Numbered from the stretch's first letter, positions 1 through 5,493 are shown. The stretch: 6,915 bases of DNA from Alphaproteobacteria bacterium (GCA_030428025.1 JAUIBJ010000178.1:1-6915), one strand, 5' to 3'. Numbers and translations: made by a program. The notes: generated from the sequence alone by a model not told the origin.

Positions 1-1322
1 ACGGCCAGTTCTCGGCCGTGCCGGGCACGTCCTGGGATACGGTCACGGTCACCTCGCAGGCGACCTACAACACCGACAGGCGGCACGAGTTGAGCAATGT
101 GGGCAATGTGGCGAACATTCCCGTGGGCTCTCTGGTCGAGGGCAACGGGGTGGGCCGCGAGGTCTATGTCAAGTCGCGCAACGTGGGTGCCGGGACGCTC
201 GAGCTGAGCCGGCCGCTCTATGATGCGGAGGGCACCCAGACCTATACGTTCCACCGTTTCAAGTACATGCTGGATTTCAGCGGCTTCTCGAAGATCTCGA
301 AATTCTCGATCTCGAATGTCGATTTCCTGTGCCGGGGTTATTGCAACGGCGTGCTGCTGCCGCCCAAGGGGATCGGGTTTCACCTGAAGGACTGCTGGAT
401 CACCTCGCCCAAGGACCGGGGCGTGACCAGCCACGGTGATGGCGACCAGGGCATGATGGTGGACCGTTGCCAGTTCCTGTCGGACGAAACCGGCCTTCTG
501 GTGCCCAACCGCCGTACGATCGGGATCAATTTCAACGCCAACGACGTGAAGATCCGTGACAACCGCTGCACCTATTTCAAGCATTTCGCGGTGGTGGGCG
601 GTACCACCTCGGTGATCCTGGGCAACCACATCTTCCAGGGTGACGCGGCCGATCCGGGCCCGCGCAGCGCCGGTATCGTGATGGCGCATACCAACTCGCG
701 CGCGACGATCAGCGGCAACTATATCTGCGACTGTTCCATCGAGTGGACGAACGAGCACGACCACGCGCCCGAGTTTTCCAGCGAGTTCTCGTTCAGCGCG
801 ATGAGCATCACCAACAACAACTTCCTGTCGCAGAGCACCGCGCCCTCGTTCAACTTCATCCGCATCAAGCCCTACGGGACCGGCCATTTCATCAACGGCC
901 TGACCGTGACCGGCAACAGCTTTCGGCTGTTCGACGGCAATATAGACCGGGTGGAGGGGATCGACACCAGCTTTGCCGAGATGGATTTCGGCCGCTTCAA
1001 GAACATCACTTTCCTGGGCAACACCTTCAACAACGTGAACACGGTGGTGGAAAACCCGCTGGTGATGGATCACACCGAGGCGAGCGCCTCGTCGACCTGG
1101 GTGGTCGAACCTTTCCCCAGGCTGCCCTTCGCGGCCTGGGCACGGACGGTGGAATCGGTGACCGCCAAGGGTGCGATCCGCGAAGCCGGCGGGCCGATCT
1201 ACTGGGGCATGCCCTATCACCAGATCCAGCAGGGGCCGAACAAGGACCGGATCAACCTGCGCTGGGAAACGGCGGTGGAGGGGACGGTGACGATCCGGGT
1301 GCGGATCGACGTGCCGAACTGA
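1..1322 (+). CDS. Right-handed beta-helix (pectate-lyase-like / GH28-related) protein, 5' end missing
   Basis: The frame is open to the left edge (first whole codon at 3), so the GTG at 18 is probably internal and the N-terminal part lies outside the window. Numbering residues from that GTG, short beta-strand repeats with a hydrophobic-x-hydrophobic-x-(G/N)-N-x-(I/F) pattern recur at about 178-184, 199-205, 230-236, 263-269, 296-302 and 331-337. This asparagine ladder is typical of parallel beta-helix (PbH1) proteins. A non-repetitive C-terminal part (about 360-434) ends in beta-strand-like sequence. From memory it resembles the Rhodobacteraceae proteins annotated as glycosyl hydrolase family 28-related. 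Those families bind or cleave polysaccharide, often outside the cell, but I cannot identify a catalytic set here, so substrate and activity are unknown. It ends 6 bases before the convergent gene at 1329. A phage-tailspike origin is possible, but no phage genes are nearby. Confidence 0.8.
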   Translation, partial: GQFSAVPGTSWDTVTVTSQATYNTDRRHELSNVGNVANIPVGSLVEGNGVGREVYVKSRNVGAGTLELSRPLYDAEGTQTYTFHRFKYMLDFSGFSKISKFSISNVDFLCRGYCNGVLLPPKGIGFHLKDCWITSPKDRGVTSHGDGDQGMMVDRCQFLSDETGLLVPNRRTIGINFNANDVKIRDNRCTYFKHFAVVGGTTSVILGNHIFQGDAADPGPRSAGIVMAHTNSRATISGNYICDCSIEWTNEHDHAPEFSSEFSFSAMSITNNNFLSQSTAPSFNFIRIKPYGTGHFINGLTVTGNSFRLFDGNIDRVEGIDTSFAEMDFGRFKNITFLGNTFNNVNTVVENPLVMDHTEASASSTWVVEPFPRLPFAAWARTVESVTAKGAIREAGGPIYWGMPYHQIQQGPNKDRINLRWETAVEGTVTIRVRIDVPN

Positions 1323-1328
1323 CCGGGT

Positions 1329-1979
1329 TCAGAAGGCCTGCCAGAGCCCGAGGGTGATCTTCACCGTATCGGTGCCGACAAGACCGGCCGTCGCCCCCAG
1401 AAGGAGGTGGCGGCCGTCGCCCTGGCGGAAGGCATAGCTGGGGGCGACCTTGACGTAAGGCGAGCGGTCCGACGGGGCGCCCATCTGTAACTGCACCATC
1501 CACTTGTCGCCCCGGGGCGTTTGCGCCCCGATGGTCAGGTCGCTTTCCAAAAGCATGTCGCCACTTTTCCCGAAGACCGCGCCGCGCGTGTCGAGGCTGA
1601 TCCACCCCGCGTTCCGGCCGAACAGGATCCCCTTGCCCAGCGAAAAGCCGGGCCGCAGCGCCGCTTCGCCGCGCACGAGGCCAAGTCCCATCTCCCACGA
1701 AAAAAGCGCCTCGCCTGATTCGTCCGCCTCGCGTCCGAGCGGCCAGCGCAGGAACAGCACCGCCTTGTCGAGCTCGTCCTCCGACTGGCCAAGATCGAGC
1801 CCCAGCGTGCGGTCCTGCCCGATGCCCCATTCGGTGTAGAGCGTGCCGTAGAGTTCAGAGCCGTCCGAGGCCTTGCCTTCCAGCGAAAAGCACAGATGCC
1901 CGGTGCCCGCCGGTTGCGGCCAGGGCCCGGCGCAGGCGCCCCCGGCGATGAAGATCAGCAGAAGGACAATCCGCAGCAT
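1329..1979 (-). CDS. Secreted probable outer-membrane beta-barrel protein, unknown function
   Basis: 216 residues. The N-terminus has a basic residue, a hydrophobic stretch (about 4-13) and an A-C-A site near residue 17, fitting a signal peptide cut by signal peptidase I. The mature part is rich in alternating polar/hydrophobic segments with many Gly and aromatic residues (for example about 45-65, 73-80, 92-104, 115-132, 145-152, 160-167, 175-184, 191-212). It ends in a C-terminal Phe preceded by W-Q-A. A terminal Phe on an amphipathic strand is the usual beta-signal for the BAM outer-membrane assembly machinery. The start is supported by GGAGG at 1989-1993 (minus strand), 9 bases upstream. 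It is convergent with the beta-helix gene and divergent from the ABM gene, with a CtrA-like motif about 40-55 bases upstream. I do not recognise a named family. Similar uncharacterised proteins occur in Rhodobacteraceae, and function is unknown. Confidence 0.8.
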   Translation of the reverse strand: MLRIVLLLIFIAGGACAGPWPQPAGTGHLCFSLEGKASDGSELYGTLYTEWGIGQDRTLGLDLGQSEDELDKAVLFLRWPLGREADESGEALFSWEMGLGLVRGEAALRPGFSLGKGILFGRNAGWISLDTRGAVFGKSGDMLLESDLTIGAQTPRGDKWMVQLQMGAPSDRSPYVKVAPSYAFRQGDGRHLLLGATAGLVGTDTVKITLGLWQAF

Positions 1980-2018
1980 ACCCGCCAGCCTCCGTTCCCG
2001 TCAGGCTGGCTGAAACTG

Positions 2019-2034
2019 GTAAACGAGAGGTTAA
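2019..2034 (-). promoter_or_regulatory. CtrA-like binding motif in the divergent region
   Basis: Read on the minus strand the sequence is TTAAC-CTCTC-GTTTAC. The alphaproteobacterial CtrA consensus is TTAA-N7-TTAA (often written TTAAC-N5-GTTAAC). This site keeps the exact spacing and differs by one base in the second half. It lies 40-55 bases upstream of the start of the beta-barrel gene, in an AT-rich patch of otherwise GC-rich DNA. No good -10 hexamer is visible downstream of it, so direction and effect are uncertain. Confidence 0.35.
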
Positions 2035-2071
2035 GGCGCGCCCCCGCCCCGCGCATTTGCCACCTTGCGCG

Positions 2072-2099
2072 TTGCCCGTGCCGCGCAAGCTGTTAGGCT
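2072..2099 (+). promoter_or_regulatory. Weak candidate promoter for the ABM-DUF5665 unit
   Basis: A TTGCCC hexamer (2072-2077) is followed after 16 bases by TAGGCT (2094-2099), with TG at 2091-2092 forming an extended -10 (TGtTAGGCT). Transcription would start near 2106, just before the ribosome binding site at 2108-2114. Both hexamers match the housekeeping consensus only partly, so this is a tentative call. Confidence 0.3.
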
Positions 2100-2107
2100 G
2101 GATGGGC

Positions 2108-2114
2108 AAGGAGG
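2108..2114 (+). promoter_or_regulatory. Ribosome binding site that fixes the ABM gene start
   Basis: AAGGAGG lies 7 bases before the ATG at 2122. It rules out the longer reading from 2065, whose extra 19 residues are not conserved-looking and have no ribosome binding site. Confidence 0.85.
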
Positions 2115-2121
2115 ATTGCCG

Positions 2122-2442
2122 ATGCCCAAGATCACGTCGTCGAACAGCTACCAGACCGTCATCACGACCTTCGAGATGACCCCCGGCACCTGTCAGGACC
2201 TGCTGGACGAGCTGACCGCCGCTTACGAGGAGTTCATCTCCGATCAGCCGGGCTTCATCGCCGCCGGGCTGCATGTGAACGATGCCCAGACCCGCATCGC
2301 CAGCTATTCGCAATGGGAGCGGCGCGAGGATTTCCAGGCGATGCTGCGCAGCGACGAGATGCGCCGCCGCAACCGCCGCATCAACGAGCTGTGCAAGAGC
2401 TTCGAGCCGGTCATGTACGACGTGACGGCGACATTCGACTGA
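2122..2442 (+). CDS. Antibiotic biosynthesis monooxygenase (ABM) domain protein
   Basis: 106 residues from the ATG at 2122, chosen because of the strong AAGGAGG site. The protein is a single ABM-type ferredoxin-like domain (about 10-85): a first strand (about 11-18), a helix (about 23-41), the diagnostic QPGF at 42-45 leading into a strand, and the strand-turn-helix containing SYSQWERREDF at 61-71. The W-E/x-x-x-x-F pattern is typical of the family. The N-terminus is not a signal peptide, so the protein is probably cytoplasmic. Family members act as small dimeric cofactor-free monooxygenases, as haem-degrading enzymes or as proteins of unknown role, and the sequence alone does not choose between them. 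I see no reason to assign haem degradation. The DUF5665-type gene begins 13 bases after its stop, so the two are likely cotranscribed. Confidence 0.85.
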   Translation: MPKITSSNSYQTVITTFEMTPGTCQDLLDELTAAYEEFISDQPGFIAAGLHVNDAQTRIASYSQWERREDFQAMLRSDEMRRRNRRINELCKSFEPVMYDVTATFD

Positions 2443-2455
2443 GAAGGGCGGACGG

Positions 2456-2764
2456 TTGAGCGGGCAGAAGGGCCAACCCGAGAAGCAGACCGAGACGCAG
2501 GCGTTTCGGGAAGAGCTTCGCGAACTGCGCCGGGAAGTGGCCCGTCTCAACGGCCACAGCTTCATCCGCCTGCACAACTCGATGGCCCGCCTGCTGGTCT
2601 TCAACTTCGCCCGCGGGCTGGCCTTCGGTCTGGGTACGGTTCTGGGCGCCTCGGTTTTATTGTCGCTCGTCGCCTGGTCGGTGAGCCAGGTCGAGTTCCT
2701 GCCGATCATCGGCGAATGGGCGGCCGAAATCGCTCGGCAGATGAAGGAGGCGGCCGGGCAATAG
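2456..2764 (+). CDS. DUF5665-type small membrane protein
   Basis: 102 residues with a TTG start, chosen because it follows the upstream stop by 13 bases behind a weak purine-rich AAGGGCGGA site and no better start precedes the conserved part. Residues about 14-33 form a charged, heptad-like helix (likely a short coiled coil). They are followed by a linker with GHSFIRLHNS (33-42) and a hydrophobic, glycine-rich segment (about 53-79, containing RGLAFGLGTVLGASV) that is one long or two short membrane helices. After that comes FLPIIGEW (81-88) and an amphipathic tail. This order and these motifs match what I remember of DUF5665 proteins of Rhodobacteraceae and other bacteria. The function of the family is unknown. 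It probably sits in the inner membrane with the coiled coil in the cytoplasm. Confidence 0.8.
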   Translation: MSGQKGQPEKQTETQAFREELRELRREVARLNGHSFIRLHNSMARLLVFNFARGLAFGLGTVLGASVLLSLVAWSVSQVEFLPIIGEWAAEIARQMKEAAGQ

Positions 2765-2779
2765 GGCGAACCGCCTGCG

Positions 2780-2796
2780 GCCCGAAGGCATCGGGC
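2780..2796 (+). terminator. Possible weak terminator hairpin after the DUF5665 gene
   Basis: GCCCGA (2780-2785) and TCGGGC (2791-2796) form a perfect 6-bp stem around a 5-base loop, starting 15 bases after the stop codon. No T-run follows, so intrinsic termination would be poor. It may simply be a stabilising 3' hairpin. The rest of the gap to 2863 shows no convincing promoter. Confidence 0.25.
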
Positions 2797-2863
2797 AAGG
2801 CGGAACGCTTTCGCGCAGGTTTCGGGTCGTCTCCGGGCGGCCAGCCATGCAAGACCTGCGGCC

Positions 2864-3775
2864 ATGACGAACCCCGCCCATATCTCCCGCGCCGCCGCCC
2901 TCATGCTGGCCGGGCTCGCCACCGTCTGGGGCGGGTCCTTCTTCTTCGCCGAAATCGCGCTGCGCGAGGTGCCGCCGCTGACGGTGACATTGCACCGGGT
3001 GCTCTGGGCGCTGCCGGTGCTTTTCGTCATCGTGCGGCGCAAGGGGCTTTCCGTGCCGCGAGCACCGCGCGTCTGGGGCGCATGGCTGGTGATGGGGGCG
3101 CTCAACAACGCCATTCCCTTCTCGCTCATTTTCTGGGGCCAGACGCAGATCGAAAGCGGGCTCGCCGCCATCCTCAACGGCACGACGGCGGTGTTCGGCG
3201 CGGTGGTGGCGGGGCTTTTCCTGGCCGACGAGCCATTGCTGCCGCGCAAGCTGGCCGGGGCGGGGCTGGGGCTGGCCGGGGTGGCGGCGATCATGGGGCG
3301 CGACCTGCTGGGCGGGCTCGACCTGACCGATCTGGCCCAGCTTGCGGTTCTGGGGGCGGCGCTCAGCTATGCCTTCGCCGGGGTCTGGGCGCGGCTGAAG
3401 CTGGCGGGCCAGCCGGCGGAATTGAATGCGCTGGGCATGCTCACAGGCAGCGCGGTGCTGATGGCGCCGCTGGTTCCGGTCGTGGACGGTCTGCCCAGCC
3501 TGGCGCTCTCCGGCCGGGTGTGGGCCGCGCTTCTGGCACTCTCCACCCTGTCGACGGCGCTGGCCTATCTGCTTTACTTCGGCATCCTTGCCCGGGCCGG
3601 TGCGGCGAACCTGCTTCTGGTCACGCTGATCATCCCGCCGGTGGCCGTGGCGCTTGGGGCCGGCATTCTGGGCGAACGTCTGGCCCCCGGCGCGATTTGG
3701 GGGTTTCTTTTCATCGCGCTGGGGCTTCTGGTGACCGATGGTCGCATCCTTGCGCTTGTCCGAGGCCCGGGCTGA
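2864..3775 (+). CDS. EamA/DMT-superfamily transporter
   Basis: 303 residues, the usual length for a ten-helix drug/metabolite transporter. Hydrophobic segments run the whole length and fall into two EamA repeats (about 11-145 and 158-292). Typical marks are VWGGSF (21-26) in helix 1, NGTTAVFGAVVA (105-116) and the DE at 122-123 closing repeat 1. Repeat 2 has AYLLYFGIL (234-242), IIPPVAVALGAGILGER (256-272) with the conserved Glu271, and a C-terminal helix ending near 290. Such proteins export amino acids, metabolites or drugs by proton exchange across the inner membrane. The substrate cannot be read from the sequence. The start has no clear ribosome binding site, but it gives the normal short N-terminus before helix 1. 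The 98-base gap upstream suggests separate transcription from the DUF5665 gene. Its stop codon lies inside the FNR-type operator of the next unit. Confidence 0.92.
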   Translation: MTNPAHISRAAALMLAGLATVWGGSFFFAEIALREVPPLTVTLHRVLWALPVLFVIVRRKGLSVPRAPRVWGAWLVMGALNNAIPFSLIFWGQTQIESGLAAILNGTTAVFGAVVAGLFLADEPLLPRKLAGAGLGLAGVAAIMGRDLLGGLDLTDLAQLAVLGAALSYAFAGVWARLKLAGQPAELNALGMLTGSAVLMAPLVPVVDGLPSLALSGRVWAALLALSTLSTALAYLLYFGILARAGAANLLLVTLIIPPVAVALGAGILGERLAPGAIWGFLFIALGLLVTDGRILALVRGPG

Positions 3776-3785
3776 TTTGGGTCAA
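3772..3785 (+). promoter_or_regulatory. FNR/FnrL-type operator of the usp unit
   Basis: CTGAT-TTGG-GTCAA is an inverted repeat with the exact five-four-five geometry of the FNR consensus TTGAT-N4-ATCAA. It matches 8 of the 10 defined bases, and the two deviations (C at position 1, G for A in the second half) are common in natural Crp/FNR-family sites. Its centre (3778.5) is 41.5 bases upstream of a start site predicted from the -10 at 3808-3813, the standard position for class II activation. It overlaps the stop codon of the transporter gene. Confidence 0.6.
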
Positions 3786-3805
3786 TGACGCGCGCCGTCA
3801 GACAT

Positions 3806-3813
3806 GCGATTCT
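3806..3813 (+). promoter_or_regulatory. Candidate -10 element of the usp promoter
   Basis: GATTCT (3808-3813) matches TATAAT at three positions, and the TG one base upstream (3805-3806) makes it an extended -10. It predicts transcription from about 3820 and a leader of about 25 bases. There is no good -35 hexamer, as expected when an activator such as FNR occupies that site. Confidence 0.45.
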
Positions 3814-3831
3814 GGCCCCGACCCGACGCGC

Positions 3832-3838
3832 AGAGGAG
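3832..3838 (+). promoter_or_regulatory. Ribosome binding site that fixes the usp start
   Basis: AGAGGAG lies 6 bases before the ATG at 3845. It excludes the longer frame from 3785, which would begin inside the operator and upstream of the predicted transcription start. Confidence 0.8.
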
Positions 3839-3844
3839 ACCGCG

Positions 3845-4252
3845 ATGTACAAACATGTTCTCGTTCCCATTTCCTTCGATGAGGACCGCGACGCCGCCGG
3901 GGCCATGGATGTGGCCCGGCTCCTGGCAGGGAGTGACGGCCGGATCACGCTTTTGCATGTGATGGAGCAGATCCCGGCCTATGCGATCTCCTACATGCCC
4001 GAAAACTACCTGAGCGAAAGCCGCGAGGCGATAGAGGCGGAACTGGCCGACATGGCCGGGCGGCTGCCGCACGCGCAGGGACTGGTGGTGGACGGCCATT
4101 CCGGCCGGACCATCCTCGACTGGGCGGGCGACAACGCCATCGACTGCATCGTGATCGCCAGCCACCGGCCCGGCATGCAGGATCTGCTTCTGGGCAGCAC
4201 CGCCACGCAGGTGGTGCGTCACGCGCGCTGTGCGGTGCATGTGATCCGGTAG
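3845..4252 (+). CDS. UspF-like universal stress protein
   Basis: 135 residues, a single complete Usp domain. It opens with the strand MYKHVLVPIS (1-10) and contains ITLLHVME (34-41). It closes with IVIASHRPG (102-110), LLLGSTA (114-120), VVRHARCAV (123-131) and a final VIR. The SHRP...LLGS...VVRHA pattern is close to the part I remember of Escherichia coli UspF and is the phosphate/ribose-binding edge of the ATP-binding Usp class. The first Gly of the classic G-x2-G-x9-G-S/T motif is absent, as in UspF. Such proteins are soluble and act in survival under starvation, oxygen limitation or other stress; the biochemical output is not defined. An FNR-type site and extended -10 upstream suggest induction at low oxygen. 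The rhodanese-like gene starts 11 bases after the stop, so the two are likely cotranscribed. Confidence 0.92.
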   Translation: MYKHVLVPISFDEDRDAAGAMDVARLLAGSDGRITLLHVMEQIPAYAISYMPENYLSESREAIEAELADMAGRLPHAQGLVVDGHSGRTILDWAGDNAIDCIVIASHRPGMQDLLLGSTATQVVRHARCAVHVIR

Positions 4253-4263
4253 GGAGGCCGAGG

Positions 4264-4857
4264 ATGAGACAGGGAGCCGTCGCGCCGGTGCTTGCGCTGC
4301 TGGCCATCACCCTGCCGGCTGTGGCGCAGGAGCCGGTCAACCTGCGCCCCGACCTGCCCGCGGTCACCGTCGAGACGCCCGGGGGGCCGGCCGAGATCGG
4401 CCGTATTCAGGACAACGCGAACGAGCTCACCGGCGAATGGGCGCGCACCTCGCGCCCCTGTCCGCCGTTCTGCATTCAGCCGATGTCGCCCGCGCCGGGC
4501 GTGACGACCATCGGTGAGCTGGAACTGCTCGACATGCTGGCCGACCCCGAGGCCATCGTTATCGATAGCCGCACCCGCGACTGGTTCGACGGCGGTTCGA
4601 TCCCGGGGGCGGTGAACATCCCCTACACCGAGGCGCCCGACCGGCTGGACGAGTTGGGTTGCGAGATAGATTTCGAGGGGTTCATCTGCGACGACGCCCG
4701 CCCGGTGGCGCTGTTCTGCAACGGGCTGTGGTGCGGGCAGTCGCCCTCGGCCATCCGCAGGATGATCGCCGCCGGGTACCCGGCCGAGAAGATCTTCTAT
4801 TATCGCGGCGGCATGCAAAGCTGGCGAATGCTGGGCCTGACGGTGACGGGCAATTGA
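4264..4857 (+). CDS. Periplasmic rhodanese-like protein with Cys-x4-Cys active loop
   Basis: 197 residues. A signal peptide (hydrophobic about 6-20) ends in A-V-A before Q22, so the mature protein should be periplasmic. A region of unknown fold contains RPCPPFC (64-70, Cys66 and Cys70). A rhodanese domain follows (about 82-195): VIDSRTRDWFDGGSIPGAVNIP (99-120) is the usual D-x-R...G-x-I-x-G-A signature, the active-site loop is FCNGLWCGQS (151-160), and YYRGGMQSWRMLG (179-191) is the usual C-terminal turn. Cys152 is at the catalytic position. The Arg expected five residues later is Cys157, so the loop is Cys-x4-Cys. Rhodanese domains carry sulfur as a persulfide on this cysteine. With six cysteines (66, 70, 133, 142, 152, 157) in an oxidising compartment, disulfide chemistry is also possible. 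The ribosome binding site AGGGAGG (4251-4257) overlaps the usp stop codon. Confidence 0.88.
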   Translation: MRQGAVAPVLALLAITLPAVAQEPVNLRPDLPAVTVETPGGPAEIGRIQDNANELTGEWARTSRPCPPFCIQPMSPAPGVTTIGELELLDMLADPEAIVIDSRTRDWFDGGSIPGAVNIPYTEAPDRLDELGCEIDFEGFICDDARPVALFCNGLWCGQSPSAIRRMIAAGYPAEKIFYYRGGMQSWRMLGLTVTGN

Positions 4858-4860
4858 CAT

Positions 4861-4875
4861 CCGGCCAAGGGCCGG
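4861..4875 (+). other. Short hairpin between the rhodanese-like gene and the next gene
   Basis: CCGGCC (4861-4866) and GGCCGG (4870-4875) form a perfect 6-bp stem on a 3-base loop, starting 3 bases after the stop codon at 4857. Only two T follow, so full termination is unlikely. It could modulate read-through or protect the upstream message. Its position just before the AAGGGGAG site leaves that site unpaired. Confidence 0.35.
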
Positions 4876-4882
4876 TTCCTAC

Positions 4883-4890
4883 AAGGGGAG
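4883..4890 (+). promoter_or_regulatory. Ribosome binding site that fixes the 128-residue gene start
   Basis: AAGGGGAG lies 8 bases before the ATG at 4899. The longer open frame from 4659 overlaps the rhodanese-like gene out of frame and has no such site. Starting at 4899 also yields a clean signal peptide. Confidence 0.85.
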
Positions 4891-4898
4891 ACGAAGAC

Positions 4899-5285
4899 AT
4901 GCGGGGTTTCAGACAAGCGCTGGCGGCGGTGCTGATCTTCTGTGCGGGGCCGATGGCCGCGCAGGAACTGATCGGCGCCTATACCGCCTTCATCGGCACG
5001 GACGACCTTTACAATTCGAAAGGCGCCCGTCTCACCCAGCCTTGGCAGGTGCTGCGGCAGGACCGCGCCAATTTCCATCGCTTCGGCATCCGTCAGCCCG
5101 GCGACGAATGGGATCCGTTCTTCGGCAGCATCGACAACCGCGCGGCGATGGAGCGGATGATCATGAACGGCCGCATCGACCCGGGCGCCCGGCAGAACCT
5201 GCTGCAGGGAGGCGCGACGGTATTCGTGCGCATCTACGGCGCGGGCGGTGTCGGGCGGTATGTGAATGTGACGGTGGCGCGATAG
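4899..5285 (+). CDS. Secreted 128-residue protein of unknown function
   Basis: The N-terminus (MRGFR, then a hydrophobic stretch about 7-18, then M-A-A-Q at 19-22) is a signal peptide, so the mature protein of about 107 residues should be periplasmic or secreted. The mature part contains a run that looks strongly constrained: TDDLYNSKGARL (34-45), VLRQDRANFHRFG (51-63) and DEWDPFF (69-75), then NRAAME (80-85) and a C-terminal strand-rich part with VFVRIYG (108-114) and a basic end. There is no cysteine in the mature form and no membrane segment. I remember similar uncharacterised proteins in alphaproteobacteria but no named domain, so I assign no function. It follows the rhodanese-like gene by 41 bases and is probably the last gene of the usp unit, which suggests a shared low-oxygen role in the periplasm. 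Confidence 0.82.
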   Translation: MRGFRQALAAVLIFCAGPMAAQELIGAYTAFIGTDDLYNSKGARLTQPWQVLRQDRANFHRFGIRQPGDEWDPFFGSIDNRAAMERMIMNGRIDPGARQNLLQGGATVFVRIYGAGGVGRYVNVTVAR

Positions 5286-5493
5286 GGGTGCAGGCAGGTA
5301 TTCGCCGGGCAGTGCCGCCGGGCAGGAGCGTGCAGGGCAGGGCGCCGCGCGCGCGGGCGGTCCTGTCTTGCCGGGGCCTCGGACCGGAAAATTCCGAGCG
5401 CGCATATGGCCTGCGAAGACAACGGCGCTTGCGGCCCAATCCCTTGCCACGCGCCGGCCCCACGCTGGGCCCGGTGCAATGCCTGCGGCCCTC
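5286..5493. other. Non-coding gap between convergent genes, with a short direct repeat and two hairpins
   Basis: This 208-base stretch holds no convincing gene. A 10-base direct repeat CGCCGGGCAG occurs at 5303-5312 and 5316-5325. Two hairpins are visible: CTCGGA/TCCGAG (5378-5383 and 5393-5398, 9-base loop, containing the inner palindrome CGGAA-AA-TTCCG) and GGCCC/GGGCC (5456-5460 and 5467-5471, 6-base loop). The second lies 22 bases beyond the end of the YdcF gene. Neither is followed by a T-run on either strand, so they are at best weak terminators for the two converging units. A small cysteine-containing frame at 5406-5633 is treated as chance. Confidence 0.4.

Noticed and set aside
861..875. 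R-I-K tripeptide in the beta-helix protein, reminiscent of the GH28 polygalacturonase R-I-K motif
   Set aside because: The other GH28 catalytic elements (N-T-D, D-D and G-H-G in order) are not seen, so a tripeptide is not enough to claim polygalacturonase activity.
1926..1937. Possible lipobox (G-G-A-C) in the beta-barrel gene signal peptide
   Set aside because: The -3 position is Gly, not Leu/Val/Ile, and an A-C-A signal peptidase I site fits as well. The terminal Phe points to a barrel, not a lipoprotein.
1855..3294. Very long open frame (479 codons) on the minus strand
   Set aside because: It runs antisense through the barrel, ABM, DUF5665 and transporter genes, its translation is low-complexity Arg/Ala/Ser/Pro with no domain, and all four overlapped genes are well supported. 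Long antisense frames are expected in high-GC DNA.
2716..3882. 388-codon plus-strand frame overlapping the transporter gene
   Set aside because: It is an out-of-frame shadow of the EamA transporter, dominated by Gly, Ala and Arg, with no recognisable domain.
4854..4859. Perfect TTGACA hexamer at the end of the rhodanese-like gene
   Set aside because: No -10-like hexamer lies at 16-18 bases, the hexamer overlaps the stop codon, and a start at that distance would fall on the ribosome binding site of the next gene. Read-through is simpler.
4219..4860. 213-codon minus-strand frame
   Set aside because: It lies antisense to the rhodanese-like gene, whose signal peptide and domain motifs are clear. 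The translation has His/Arg/Gly-rich shadow composition.
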